A DNA stretch of 64,000 nucleotides from Paenibacillus tyrphae (GTDB lineage: Bacteria; Bacillota; Bacilli; Paenibacillales; NBRC-103111): contig NZ_JAMZAW010000019.1 of assembly GCF_024158745.1 (NCBI RefSeq), positions 62,001 through 126,000 of the forward strand, in the 5' to 3' direction. The first letter of the stretch is position 1. Each line of letters starts with the position of its first letter. Under the pieces are notes generated by a model that was given only the letters and a program-made list of their open reading frames with translations, searched no databases and had not been told where the DNA came from. Below, piece by piece: positions 17,438-24,694 of this stretch. The position numbers and the translations under genes are program-made.

Positions 17438-19813
17438 TTAGGCCAGCACCCCGTAGCTGCGCATCGCCTGCTTGAGCCGGTTTACCTCCGCTTCCAGCTC
17501 GGCGACCGTCAAGCCGTTCGTGTCGGCGATGCCCGCCAGCTTCCCGATCGGTCCGAACGGTATAAATTCGGGAGCGGCAAAAGCAACCGGGCTCGGCACG
17601 GATACGCTGGCCGCTAAGCCGACATGCAGGCGCACTTTGTTGCCCGAGATGCGTACGATGCGGTAGGACTGGCTGCCCGGCTGGATGCGGATCCACTGCC
17701 CCGGCTTCAAGGACGAAGCGTCGTTGACAACGATGGTCGGGTCGCCGCCGGTGCCCGTCGCCGTTACGCCGGCAAGCGTGCCTGCCGTGCCGGTTGCGCT
17801 CACCTTGTAGCCGGCGGCCGTTTGGCCGGAAGTCACGTCCGGGCCCGTGACGAGCACGATCTCTCCATGGTAGAACGTGCCGGCATCCGGGGGATACGAG
17901 GCCGCCGTCTTCACGGGCGGCGCATCCGTCGTCACCGACGGACTGAGGCTCAGCCACAGGCCGCCCTGCTTCGACGCGATCAAGTTATTCGTCACCGATA
18001 CACCCCGGAACGTGCCGTCCGCCTCGTTGACCCGGATCGAGAACATGCCTTGTGCCTCGTCGTACGTATCCGTGATGAAGTTGCCCGAAATGTTCCCTCC
18101 TTCGACCGTCGAACGCAGCAAAATACCGGCGCGGTATTGTTCATACGCGGACAGCGCGGGATAGTGACCGGCATTTTCAATCACGTTGCCGGTAATCTGG
18201 ATATTACGGGAGACGCCGACCTTCGACGTGCTGCCGATCCGGATGCCCGAGACAGGAGCGTTCTTGATCGTATTGCTGCTGATGATGATATTTTTCATAT
18301 CGATGTCCTTGACCAGACCGACGCCGTAAGCGGCATCGTTGAAGGCAGCCCGCTGCGTGCGTTCCTCCTGGAACACAATCGTGTTGCCGGTAATCGTAAT
18401 GTTCTCGAATGCCCCCTTCTCTTCCGGACCGCCGGCGCTCGATATGCCCGTTGTCGTATACCGTTTATGTACGGTATTGGCCAGATGAATCGTATTGCCA
18501 GTAATCGTCGCATTCCGGAGCGCGTAATTTTTCCACGGCCACAGCTGGATGCCCTGGTTCGCGTTGCTGAACGTGTTGTTGCTGACCGTGATGTCGCCGT
18601 GCTGGTCGAAGCTGTTCGCCTGAATGTTGACGCCGGTGTAATACCCGTCGCTCACGTTGTTCGAGACGACGCTTTGTCCGCCGTGCGTCTCGATCGCGCC
18701 CCGCGCCTTCTGACCCGCCGCCGCATAAAACAAACAGTTGGACACCGTATGGTTGCGGCCGTTCAAATAGATCGCCGAATTATCGTACCCTGCCGGGTCG
18801 TCGCTCTTCGCCATGACGAAGTTGAACCGGCAGTTCACCACCGACGCGTTGTTTCCCCGCTCGTTATTCATCGTGATCGTGTTGATCCCGCAGGTCGGAT
18901 CGAAAGCGACGTTGTCGACGAACACGTTTTCGTAATTGTACAGGCCGATCACGAACTGCCAGAAATACTGGTCCTTCCGCCGCAAATCGACGTTGCACGT
19001 CAAATTGTTTTGCGGATTCTGATCGACGCGCAGGTTGGAGATGCGAACGTTCCGCAGCGGCACGCCCGACGAAGCGGCCCCGAAAATCATCCCATAGTCC
19101 CCGGCGTTGTCCTTCACCTTGATCACCGAAGCGGTCCCTTCCCCTAACACATGGACATTGTCGCGCAAATTGATTTTGGTGCTCCCCGATGGCGATACGA
19201 TATACGTCCCCTTCGGAAGGAACACCGTCCCCCCGCCCAGTGCAAACGCGGTATTGATCGCGTTCTGGATGGCTGCCATATCGTCCGTTACTCCGTCGCC
19301 CTTCGCCCCGAACCATCTCGCATTCAAATACGGCGACTCCAGCAGCCGCTTCAATCTCGCGCCGGAAGCGGCTACGAGCACCGTGCCCGTGTTGTCCGCC
19401 GTCGTATGGTCGTCCGGATCGACGACAAAATGACCTTCCTGCCCTTTGTCCGTTACCAAATAGACGAAAGACGCATCCGGCGCCGTCATTGACCGCAGCT
19501 CCGCGACCGTCGCAGGTACGACGTATTGGAGCGCCGCCAATCGCTTGATCTTCTCGAACAGGCTGTCGGGATTCCCGTATCCGGTTAAACCGTACACCGA
19601 CCCGGTAACCGAGCTGCCGTCATCCCCGCTCGCCCTGCCGAACGCCGCGCCGTACATGACCGCCGCCGCTCCCGCCATGCCAAGCGACGCGAGCAGCTTT
19701 CGCCGGCTAAGCATCGGGCCGCCCGGCTGCTGCGGCGATGCGGCGATGTCCTCTCCTTGAAGCCGGTCCCCCTTTTGTTCTTCGCCGGGTATCCGTTCTT
19801 GCGCTTCCTTCAT
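17438..19813 (-). CDS. secreted right-handed beta-helix protein (pectate lyase-3/GH28-related)
   Basis: A 791-aa protein starting MKEAQERIPGEE, chosen for AGGGGGAAT upstream. Residues 50-75 carry SRRKLLASLGMAGAAAVMYG, a twin-arginine-like signal. A Pectate_lyase_3 entry follows (FGAKGDGVTDDMAAIQNAIN near 220, then GGGTVFLPKGTYIVSPSG). Next is a long run of parallel beta-helix coils with repeating ITGNTI and VSNNTF motifs (about 300-620), a Gly/Thr-rich region and a short coiled-coil tail (LEAEVNRLKQAMRSYG). It is first in the minus-strand locus, so a role in cutting or binding the polysaccharide that feeds the transporters is likely. Lyase versus hydrolase cannot be decided. Confidence 0.85.
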   Translation of the reverse strand: MKEAQERIPGEEQKGDRLQGEDIAASPQQPGGPMLSRRKLLASLGMAGAAAVMYGAAFGRASGDDGSSVTGSVYGLTGYGNPDSLFEKIKRLAALQYVVPATVAELRSMTAPDASFVYLVTDKGQEGHFVVDPDDHTTADNTGTVLVAASGARLKRLLESPYLNARWFGAKGDGVTDDMAAIQNAINTAFALGGGTVFLPKGTYIVSPSGSTKINLRDNVHVLGEGTASVIKVKDNAGDYGMIFGAASSGVPLRNVRISNLRVDQNPQNNLTCNVDLRRKDQYFWQFVIGLYNYENVFVDNVAFDPTCGINTITMNNERGNNASVVNCRFNFVMAKSDDPAGYDNSAIYLNGRNHTVSNCLFYAAAGQKARGAIETHGGQSVVSNNVSDGYYTGVNIQANSFDQHGDITVSNNTFSNANQGIQLWPWKNYALRNATITGNTIHLANTVHKRYTTTGISSAGGPEEKGAFENITITGNTIVFQEERTQRAAFNDAAYGVGLVKDIDMKNIIISSNTIKNAPVSGIRIGSTSKVGVSRNIQITGNVIENAGHYPALSAYEQYRAGILLRSTVEGGNISGNFITDTYDEAQGMFSIRVNEADGTFRGVSVTNNLIASKQGGLWLSLSPSVTTDAPPVKTAASYPPDAGTFYHGEIVLVTGPDVTSGQTAAGYKVSATGTAGTLAGVTATGTGGDPTIVVNDASSLKPGQWIRIQPGSQSYRIVRISGNKVRLHVGLAASVSVPSPVAFAAPEFIPFGPIGKLAGIADTNGLTVAELEAEVNRLKQAMRSYGVLA

Positions 19814-19876
19814 TGCAATTCCCCCTAAACGGATAGAATGGAAGATCGAAGCAAGCCTTTTGATTAACTTACGATA

Positions 19877-19890
19877 GGTAAGCGTTTTCA
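19877..19890 (-). promoter_or_regulatory. cre-like site (CcpA) upstream of the beta-helix gene
   Basis: On the minus strand TGAAAACGCTTACC matches the cre consensus TGWAANCGNTNNCA except at the last base. It lies between a candidate -10 (TATGAT, 19907-19912) and the start codon. Catabolite repression of the locus is the natural reading. Confidence 0.5.
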
Positions 19891-19952
19891 TTTTGCGATT
19901 ACCGTTATCATAGCGCGGTTGCCGGGCGAAATCTTTGTAGCGTGAATCGTTC

Positions 19953-19997
19953 TTTTTGCATTTCGTGTTGGATATTCGTTCATTTTTTTTGCACTTC
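19953..19997 (-). promoter_or_regulatory. paired TGCA boxes, candidate AraC operator of the beta-helix promoter
   Basis: Plus-strand TTTTTGCATTTC (GCA at 19958) and TTTTTGCACTTC (GCA at 19991) are 33 bp apart, the same arrangement as at 15856-15900. The lower box ends about 41 bp from a minus-strand TATGAT; in the other copy the distance is about 52 bp, a difference of one helical turn. The rest of 19814-20237 holds the cre-like site and, further on, the sda promoter. Confidence 0.5.
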
Positions 19998-20120
19998 GTT
20001 GCATGCGCTAGCTCTTGATACAACCCCCATAAAACCGGGATTTTCGCCCGGGCCGCAGCTCTAAAAAGCCAATTTGCGCCCTATTTCGATATGATGCAAC
20101 AATTTTTGCATTCAATAAAC

Positions 20121-20171
20121 AACAAAATGTGATGCGATTTCCCACCATCAATACTACAATTTTAGTATAAT
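20121..20171 (+). promoter_or_regulatory. sda promoter with conserved box and inverted repeat
   Basis: AACAAAATGTGATGC, then 14 bases, then AATACTA-caattt-TAGTATAAT. The arms ATACTA and TAGTAT form an inverted repeat whose right arm overlaps a consensus TATAAT (20166-20171). The same 15-base box, the same 14-base spacing and the same inverted repeat precede the second sda gene (25318-25365), so the element is conserved between paralogues and probably binds a shared regulator. Confidence 0.6.
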
Positions 20172-20237
20172 TATGGAATTTCAATCAGGGATTTGGGATA
20201 ACCAACAGCAACGAATCCCAAGGATGGAGGATCACCG

Positions 20238-20441
20238 ATGCGCACGCTCAAAGACGATTGGCTCATTCAATGCTATATGGATGCGGTCCACCTTCAGCTC
20301 GATCCCGAATTTATCGATCTGCTGCTAGAAGAAATCCACAGACGTTCAACAAATCCAGCTTTCCGCCGAATGTGGATGGCCGTCTCCCACTCTCCATGGG
20401 GGCATGAGGCTGCGGTTGGCGCCGCTTTCCATGCGAATTAA
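20238..20441 (+). CDS. sda: Sda-like inhibitor of sporulation histidine kinase, extended C-terminus
   Basis: A 67-aa protein. Residues 1-38 (MRTLKDDWLIQCYMDAVHLQ, then LDPEFIDLLLEEIHRRS) match the helical hairpin of Bacillus Sda, which binds the dimerisation domain of sporulation kinases and blocks autophosphorylation when replication is disturbed. The usual Sda is about 46 residues; here about 25 extra residues follow (NPAFRRMWMAV and a Gly/Ala/His-rich end). GGAGG lies 7 bases before the ATG. A paralogue lies 5 kb away. I do not see DnaA boxes in the promoter, unlike B. subtilis sda. Confidence 0.85.
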   Translation: MRTLKDDWLIQCYMDAVHLQLDPEFIDLLLEEIHRRSTNPAFRRMWMAVSHSPWGHEAAVGAAFHAN

Positions 20442-20532
20442 ACCTCGCCTTCCTTTCTTATCTTTTCGGGCTCTTACGCTGTGTCGCACGAAATGCGCAG
20501 CGCAGGAGCCTTTTTGGTCTGGTTTCGCAGAC

Positions 20533-20586
20533 TTGTTGGGGACGTGGAGGAATGATATAATTTTGATCAAATTAACTTGTGCACAA
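20533..20586 (+). promoter_or_regulatory. promoter and palindromic operator of the ohrR-type gene
   Basis: TTGTTG (20533-20538) and TATAAT (20556-20561) are 17 bp apart. Just downstream, around the likely start of transcription, is the perfect 10-base palindrome TTGTGCACAA (20577-20586), well placed for autorepression by the MarR/OhrR protein encoded next. Confidence 0.6.
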
Positions 20587-20633
20587 TCAATCCTTCCGAG
20601 ACGAACAGGATTGAGGAAAGAAGGGCCCCTCCC

Positions 20634-21095
20634 ATGAGCCATAACAACGAATATTTGAAACTGGACAATCAGCTATGCTTCAGTCTGTACGCCTGCTCGA
20701 GAGCGATTTCGCGAATGTACCGGCCGCTGCTCGACGAGCTGGGGCTGACCTATCCCCAATATCTTGTGTTATTGGTGTTGTGGGAAAAGGAAGAAAGCAC
20801 GGTCAAGGAGCTGAGCGAAATCCTCGATCTCGACTCGGGAACCTTGACGCCGATGCTGAAGCGGATGGAAGCGGCCGGGCTGGTGCAAAGGAAGCGTTCC
20901 CGCGAGGATGAGCGCGTCGTGATCGTGCGGATCGCGGACAAAGGCTTGGCGCTCCAGCACAAAGCGGTCTGCATTCCGCAAGCGCTGTTCGCCTCCAGCG
21001 GCATGACGCTCGAGCAGATGACCGAGTTGAACCGGCAGGTCAAAGCCATGATGGTTCATGTCCACGAGCTTTACGGTACGGTTGCCGGGGAGTAA
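20634..21095 (+). CDS. ohrR: OhrR-type MarR-family peroxide-sensing repressor
   Basis: A 153-aa regulator starting MSHNNEYLKL. It matches B. subtilis OhrR closely in its key parts: the N-terminal reactive Cys in NQLCFSLYA (Cys16), YPQYLVLLVLWEKE, and the winged-helix LDSGTLTPMLKRMEAAGL. OhrR senses organic hydroperoxides by oxidation of this Cys and normally represses a neighbouring ohr reductase gene. No ohr gene lies in the window, so the target is elsewhere or the gene regulates only itself here. A ribosome site (GAAAGAAGGG) lies about 9 bases upstream. Confidence 0.88.
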   Translation: MSHNNEYLKLDNQLCFSLYACSRAISRMYRPLLDELGLTYPQYLVLLVLWEKEESTVKELSEILDLDSGTLTPMLKRMEAAGLVQRKRSREDERVVIVRIADKGLALQHKAVCIPQALFASSGMTLEQMTELNRQVKAMMVHVHELYGTVAGE

Positions 21096-21102
21096 CCGCA
21101 AA

Positions 21103-21366
21103 ACGCATCTTGTCATGAGATGCCTGAGCTTGTCGAGGAAGTGGTCAGGGCGTATTACGGGTAGTACGAGGTGGTGGGGTATACACTTCCGGTCGCTGTT
21201 GTCCGCAGGAAATTTTGATTGGAAGCCGCTTCGCAGCAGATATTTCCCGCGAACAAAGGCGAACGCTATCGCTCCTCCAGTGCATACCCCACCTCCGTAT
21301 GTTCCTCTGTATTAGTGAAGACCACTTTCTCGACACTCTGAGGCATCTCGTCATAAGATGCCTTTT
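21103..21366. repeat. nested-palindrome repeat element, copy 1
   Basis: A roughly 264-bp stretch made of nested inverted repeats. The ends are related: the left flank (hairpin GCATCT-tgtcatg-AGATGC, then GAGCTTGTCGAGGAAGTGG) is the near reverse complement of the right flank (CCACTTTCTCGACACTCTG, then GGCATCT-cgtcata-AGATGCC). Inside are GGTGGTGGGGTATACACT against AGTGCATACCCCACC, and TTGTCCGCAGGAAAT against ATTTCCCGCGAACAA. A second element of the same size and plan lies at 55359-55624. It sits between the convergent ohrR and ftsW-type genes. No coding capacity and no target-site duplication were seen. Confidence 0.75.
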
Positions 21367-21368
21367 TG
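21342..21368 (+). terminator. terminator at the right end of repeat copy 1
   Basis: GGCATCT-cgtcata-AGATGCC followed by TTTTTG. It forms one end of the palindromic repeat element, so the element can end transcription coming from ohrR. Confidence 0.65.
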
Positions 21369-21389
21369 CCTAAAGGAAGCCTATCCCGC

Positions 21390-22490
21390 TCATATATAGC
21401 CCCTTTCCCGCGAGATGCTTAGCAGGACTCCGATGCTGACCATGCACAGCAGCAGCGACGAACCGCCGTAACTAATGAAAGGAAGAGGCAATCCCGTGAT
21501 CGGAATGCTTCCGGTAACTCCCCCCAGATTGATCAGCGCCTGAATCCCGATCGTCGAGACAATCCCGACCCCGCACAGGGTACCGAACGAGTCGGGACTC
21601 CGCAGAGCAATGATGAGGCCCCTCCATAGAAAAGCCAAGTAAATCAGCAAAAATAAGACGCATCCGATAAAGCCGAACTCTTCCCCTATCGTAGAGAAAA
21701 TAAAGTCCGTATGTGCTTCGGGCAAATAGAACAGCTTTTGAATGCCCTGCCCGAAACCGGAGCCGGTGAGACCCCCATGGCCAAAAGCATATAAAGATTG
21801 GACCAGTTGGTAAGAGGAGTTTTGCGTATCGCTCCAGGGGTCCATGAACGAGGTCAGTCTTTGAATCCGGTAGCTTTTGGCCGTAACGATCAACAGTCCG
21901 ACCGGCATCGCACATAAGGCGACAAGCAATAGATGCTTCCTGCTCGCTCCGCCTACGATCATCATGATGACGGCTGCGGAAACAATAATGATATTCGAGC
22001 CGATATCCGGCTGCAGCATAATCAATCCGGCGATGAACCCGACAATGAGCAGAACGGGCGCCAGACCCTCTTTGAACTTTCGGAAACGATCGCCTTTCTT
22101 TTCGATCAGTGCCGCCAAATACAACACCAGGCTCAGCTTGGCCAATTCCGTCGGCTGCATGCCAAGCGATCCGATGCCGAACCAGCTTTTATGTCCGTTC
22201 ACCCTCGTTCCCACAATAAGGACGAGCACAAGCAATACAACCGTGAGCAGAAACAGCGGACGAAACCATTTCTTTAGCTTTTGGTAGCGTATATTCATAA
22301 AAAAGAACAGAAAAAACAATCCCGCCGAAGCCCACGTCACTTGTCTTAGTTCAAAATACCACATGTTATGATACTTCGTGGACGAAGTCATGGCACTGGA
22401 GCTAAACACCATGACGAGCCCGATGGCAACAAGCAGAACAGTCAAAAAGAGCATGAGAAAATCGGGCCTGCCTCTTGATATCTTATTCAT
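21390..22490 (-). CDS. FtsW/RodA/SpoVE-family peptidoglycan glycosyltransferase
   Basis: A 366-aa membrane protein with about ten segments and SEDS-family marks: VNGHKSWFGIGSLGMQPTELAK (residues about 100-121, containing the conserved W and the QPTE stretch), the catalytic-loop region around FTHAE-equivalent EAHTDFIFSTIGEEFGF near 260, and the C-terminal PLPFISYGGSS. Such proteins polymerise lipid II with a partner class B PBP. FtsW, RodA and SpoVE cannot be separated safely by eye; length and spore-former context fit FtsW/SpoVE. AGAGGAG precedes the ATG. No PBP gene is adjacent. It follows the broken mgtC by 29 bases. Confidence 0.9.
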   Translation of the reverse strand: MNKISRGRPDFLMLFLTVLLVAIGLVMVFSSSAMTSSTKYHNMWYFELRQVTWASAGLFFLFFFMNIRYQKLKKWFRPLFLLTVVLLVLVLIVGTRVNGHKSWFGIGSLGMQPTELAKLSLVLYLAALIEKKGDRFRKFKEGLAPVLLIVGFIAGLIMLQPDIGSNIIIVSAAVIMMIVGGASRKHLLLVALCAMPVGLLIVTAKSYRIQRLTSFMDPWSDTQNSSYQLVQSLYAFGHGGLTGSGFGQGIQKLFYLPEAHTDFIFSTIGEEFGFIGCVLFLLIYLAFLWRGLIIALRSPDSFGTLCGVGIVSTIGIQALINLGGVTGSIPITGLPLPFISYGGSSLLLCMVSIGVLLSISRERGYI

Positions 22491-22519
22491 AATTAGAACA
22501 ACTCCTCTAATCGCATGGG

Positions 22520-23224
22520 CTACAGATTTTCAATTTCAACACTGAGCACATGATCGATCTTCTTGATGTAATAATAAATTTCCGTCGTATATTGCTCTTC
22601 CGGCACCGAGAGTACGAAATCCATCCGTTGGCGCTCTTCATCGATATCTTTAAGCTTAAAATGTCGGATTTTATATGCTTCCTTCGGGGAATATCCGCTT
22701 GCTCCTTTGCGCTCGATCCTTTGAAGCAGCTCGGTCATCCGGTAATTCGGCTCCACCACAATCCGAACGGCCACTTCGTGCCGGCTCAGCTTGGCGGGAC
22801 CGACTGTTTTAATTAAGAAACGGAACGAAATTCACCGCGGCCATCAAAAGAACGACCGCACATGCTGCTTCCCGATAAAAGCCCGCCCCTATCGTGATGC
22901 CGAGCGCCGACGCCGACCAGACCAACGCCGCGGAGGTGAGCCCGGATATGACTCGTTGCTCCTGCGCAAAATAACGCCGGCTCCGATAAAGCCGATCCCG
23001 CTCACAATTTGCGCCGCAAGCCGCATCGGGTCCATATTCGGGTGATTGGGGCCGCCGAACTTGCCGAACGCTTCTATCGATACGATCGTCACCAAGCAGC
23101 TTGCAATACAGATGACCATGCTGGGTCTTAGCCCAAGCTGCTTCTGTTTAATTTGTCTGTCAATGCCGATCAATAATCCGAACAATAGGGCAAGACCAAG
23201 CTTCATGATCATTTCCATTGTCAT
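22520..23224 (-). pseudogene. mgtC: MgtC/SapB-family membrane protein, disrupted by two frameshifts
   Basis: From the ATG with GAGGTG upstream (MTMEMIMKLGLALLFG), the frame encodes the typical MgtC N-terminus (GLLIGIDRQIKQKQLGLR, GIGFIGAGVILRRSNE). Near 22950 one base is missing (GAG-TC-ATA where GAG-GTC-ATA is expected). The continuation ISGLTSAALVWSASALGI lies in another frame. Near 22812 one base is extra (CTT-A-ATT), after which the original phase resumes (IKTVGPAKLSRHEVAVR, then the C-terminal ACT-like domain to VLSVEIENL). Net length is restored, so these could be sequencing errors or a recent pseudogene. MgtC proteins act in low-magnesium survival, in keeping with the M-box upstream. 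Confidence 0.85.
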
Positions 23225-23264
23225 CTTTATCACCTCTTCAGCCATGAAATCCGAAAACAAAAAA

Positions 23265-23289
23265 AAGCTCTCCCGCAAAGAGAGAGCTT
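23265..23289 (-). terminator. second terminator between the small ORF and mgtC
   Basis: On the minus strand AAGCTCTC and GAGAGCTT pair around a nine-base loop and are followed by eight T residues. It lies about 40 bases before the mgtC start and is separate from the M-box terminator, giving a second checkpoint in the leader. Confidence 0.75.
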
Positions 23290-23325
23290 GTCGCTATACG
23301 TCTGTTCCATCGTCCGGCTCACATG

Positions 23326-23475
23326 TCAAATAAGCTTGCCAAACAGACCCGTTCGGTCAAAAGCCGACGGGCGCCGCAGCAAGCATGGAAGGGACAAGCG
23401 AACATCGCGTTCTCTTTGGTCTACATCATAACGATGATTAAAGTTAAGTAAGTTTCGACTCGCATAACTGTCCAT
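23326..23475 (-). CDS. small ORF in the mgtC leader, possible leader peptide
   Basis: A 49-codon frame (start MDSYASRNLLNFNHRYD, end TGLFGKLI) between the M-box terminator and the second terminator. It is too short for many gene callers. Its ATG is preceded by nine consecutive G residues (AAGGGGGGGGG, about 7 bases before), an unusual ribosome-binding stretch. It is rich in Arg and Leu (RERDVRLSLP, LLRRPSAFDR), with no membrane segment. I do not recognise it. It may be a regulatory leader peptide that couples translation to the second terminator, or a chance ORF. Confidence 0.35.
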   Translation of the reverse strand: MDSYASRNLLNFNHRYDVDQRERDVRLSLPCLLRRPSAFDRTGLFGKLI

Positions 23476-23509
23476 TCGGCTATCCCCCCCCCTTTTTTGG
23501 CATCAAAAT

Positions 23510-23722
23510 CGAAAAGCCCTCCAGCAGACCTGGAGGGCGTAAAAAGACGCACGACGACGCTTCCGCTCCCCCTGGTCGAGTTTTGGCACTATACAACGTA
23601 AAGAGCAACGCTCTTAGCCACCTTAAGAAAAGCCTTAATCCGGCAGTTCCTGTTCTACCCATGGGCATCTTTCGATATTTCTGGGCAGTGGCCTATGTTT
23701 GTATAGGAGCCTCACCTAACGA
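23510..23722 (-). promoter_or_regulatory. M-box (ykoK-leader) magnesium riboswitch with terminator
   Basis: On the minus strand the conserved M-box core is present in order: GTTAGGTGAGGCTCCTATAC, AAACATAGGCCACTGCCCAG, CCATGGGTAGAACAGGAA, TGCCGGATTAAGGCTTTTC, TTAAGGTGGCTAAGAG, GTTGTATAGTGCCAAAA. A terminator follows (GCCCTCCAG-cagac-CTGGAGGGC, 23516-23538, then CTTTTC). M-boxes fold on Mg2+ and switch transcription off when magnesium is plentiful. The downstream gene is mgtC, here frameshifted. The riboswitch begins about 65 bases after the end of the NmrA-type gene. Confidence 0.95.
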
Positions 23723-23788
23723 GGACTTCTTCGTTACAGATGGATTTTACTTCGGGTCATAACAATTGTCAAGATTAAACAGTTGGCG

Positions 23789-24607
23789 TCACGCTTGCGC
23801 GCCGATCAGCCGCTTTACCGTTTCCCTGAGCGGCGTGGCGCCCCGGCCGATCAATCGTTCCAGATCCGGGGACGTGGAGGAAGTATCGATCCTGGTCAGA
23901 AAACGGTACAGCCAGCTGTCGGCCGCCGGATCCTCACGATGGGCGACAGGCTTGCCCGTAAGCTCGGATACCGTTTGCGCCAGCTCACCGAAGGTCCAGG
24001 AGCGGGGTGCGGTAAGCTCGTAGCTCCGCTGCTCGTGGCCATCCCCGGTCAGAACGGCCACTGCAGCGAGCGCGAGATCGTCCCGCGTGACGGCATTAAA
24101 CGCCCAGTCTCCCGGACATGTAATCAACTCGCCCCGGGCGGCGGCTTCCTTCAGACCGATCGCGACAAGGAAGTCCGCATACAGAGCGCTGCGCAGAAAC
24201 GTGTACGGAATTCCGGTCGTCCGAATGGCATACTCCGTCGCCAGATGAAGCTGCGTGAGCGTGATGGAGCTTTTCTCCGGATAAGCGAAGCTCGTGTACA
24301 CCAAATGCCCGACCTTGGCTTGCTTGGCCGCTTCGATCGCATGAACGTGCTGTCGGATGCGGACCGTATCGTCGGGGTGGGGGCTGGAAATCAGCAGCAG
24401 CTTCGAGCCTCCGGCGAAAGCCTCCGCGAGAGATTCCGGCCGATCGTAATCGCCATAGCGGACCTCGATTCCGAGACGGCCGAAGTCCGCCGCCTTTTCC
24501 GGATGACGCACGCATGCGATGACTTGACCGGCTTCGACTTTCTGCAAGAGATGGCCTACGATCAAACGGCCTAATTGGCCGGTAGCTCCTGTAATAAGAA
24601 TCGTCAT
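23789..24607 (-). CDS. NmrA-like NAD(P)-binding protein (QorB/YtfG type)
   Basis: A 272-aa atypical short-chain-dehydrogenase fold: N-terminal ITGATGQLGRLIVGHLL, then RYGDYDRPESLAEAF and LVYTSFAYPEKS. The catalytic Tyr/Lys pair of true SDRs is not evident. This pattern fits NmrA-type sensors and the QorB quinone reductases. It follows a MarR-family gene by 88 bases, in which lies a strong palindrome, so it is probably the regulated partner of that repressor in a redox or electrophile response. Confidence 0.85.
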   Translation of the reverse strand: MTILITGATGQLGRLIVGHLLQKVEAGQVIACVRHPEKAADFGRLGIEVRYGDYDRPESLAEAFAGGSKLLLISSPHPDDTVRIRQHVHAIEAAKQAKVGHLVYTSFAYPEKSSITLTQLHLATEYAIRTTGIPYTFLRSALYADFLVAIGLKEAAARGELITCPGDWAFNAVTRDDLALAAVAVLTGDGHEQRSYELTAPRSWTFGELAQTVSELTGKPVAHREDPAADSWLYRFLTRIDTSSTSPDLERLIGRGATPLRETVKRLIGAQA

Positions 24608-24639
24608 TGCTTCGAAACCTCGCTTTCGCCGATATCTAG

Positions 24640-24657
24640 TAGTTAAGAACTTAACTA
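24640..24657 (-). promoter_or_regulatory. palindromic operator upstream of the NmrA-type gene
   Basis: TAGTTAAG-AA-CTTAACTA, perfect 8-base arms with a 2-base centre, in the gap between the marR gene and the NmrA-type gene. A degenerate copy (TAGTTAAA-TC-CTTAATCA) lies upstream of marR at 25168-25185. Both are likely sites of the MarR protein. Confidence 0.6.
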
Positions 24658-24694
24658 AATAACTAAAAAAATAAAGCTGCTTTTCCGCTTCCGT

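Noticed and set aside
17370-17957. upstream extension of the solute-binding lipoprotein frame
   Set aside because: It overlaps the preceding gene in another frame; the lipoprotein signal and ribosome site fix the start downstream.
17624-19147. 507-codon plus-strand open frame
   Set aside because: Antisense to the beta-helix gene; repetitive Arg/Asp/Val pattern mirrors the repeats on the other strand.
21103-21366. repeat element as an insertion sequence
   Set aside because: No transposase frame and no clear target duplication; it is better described as a palindromic repeat.
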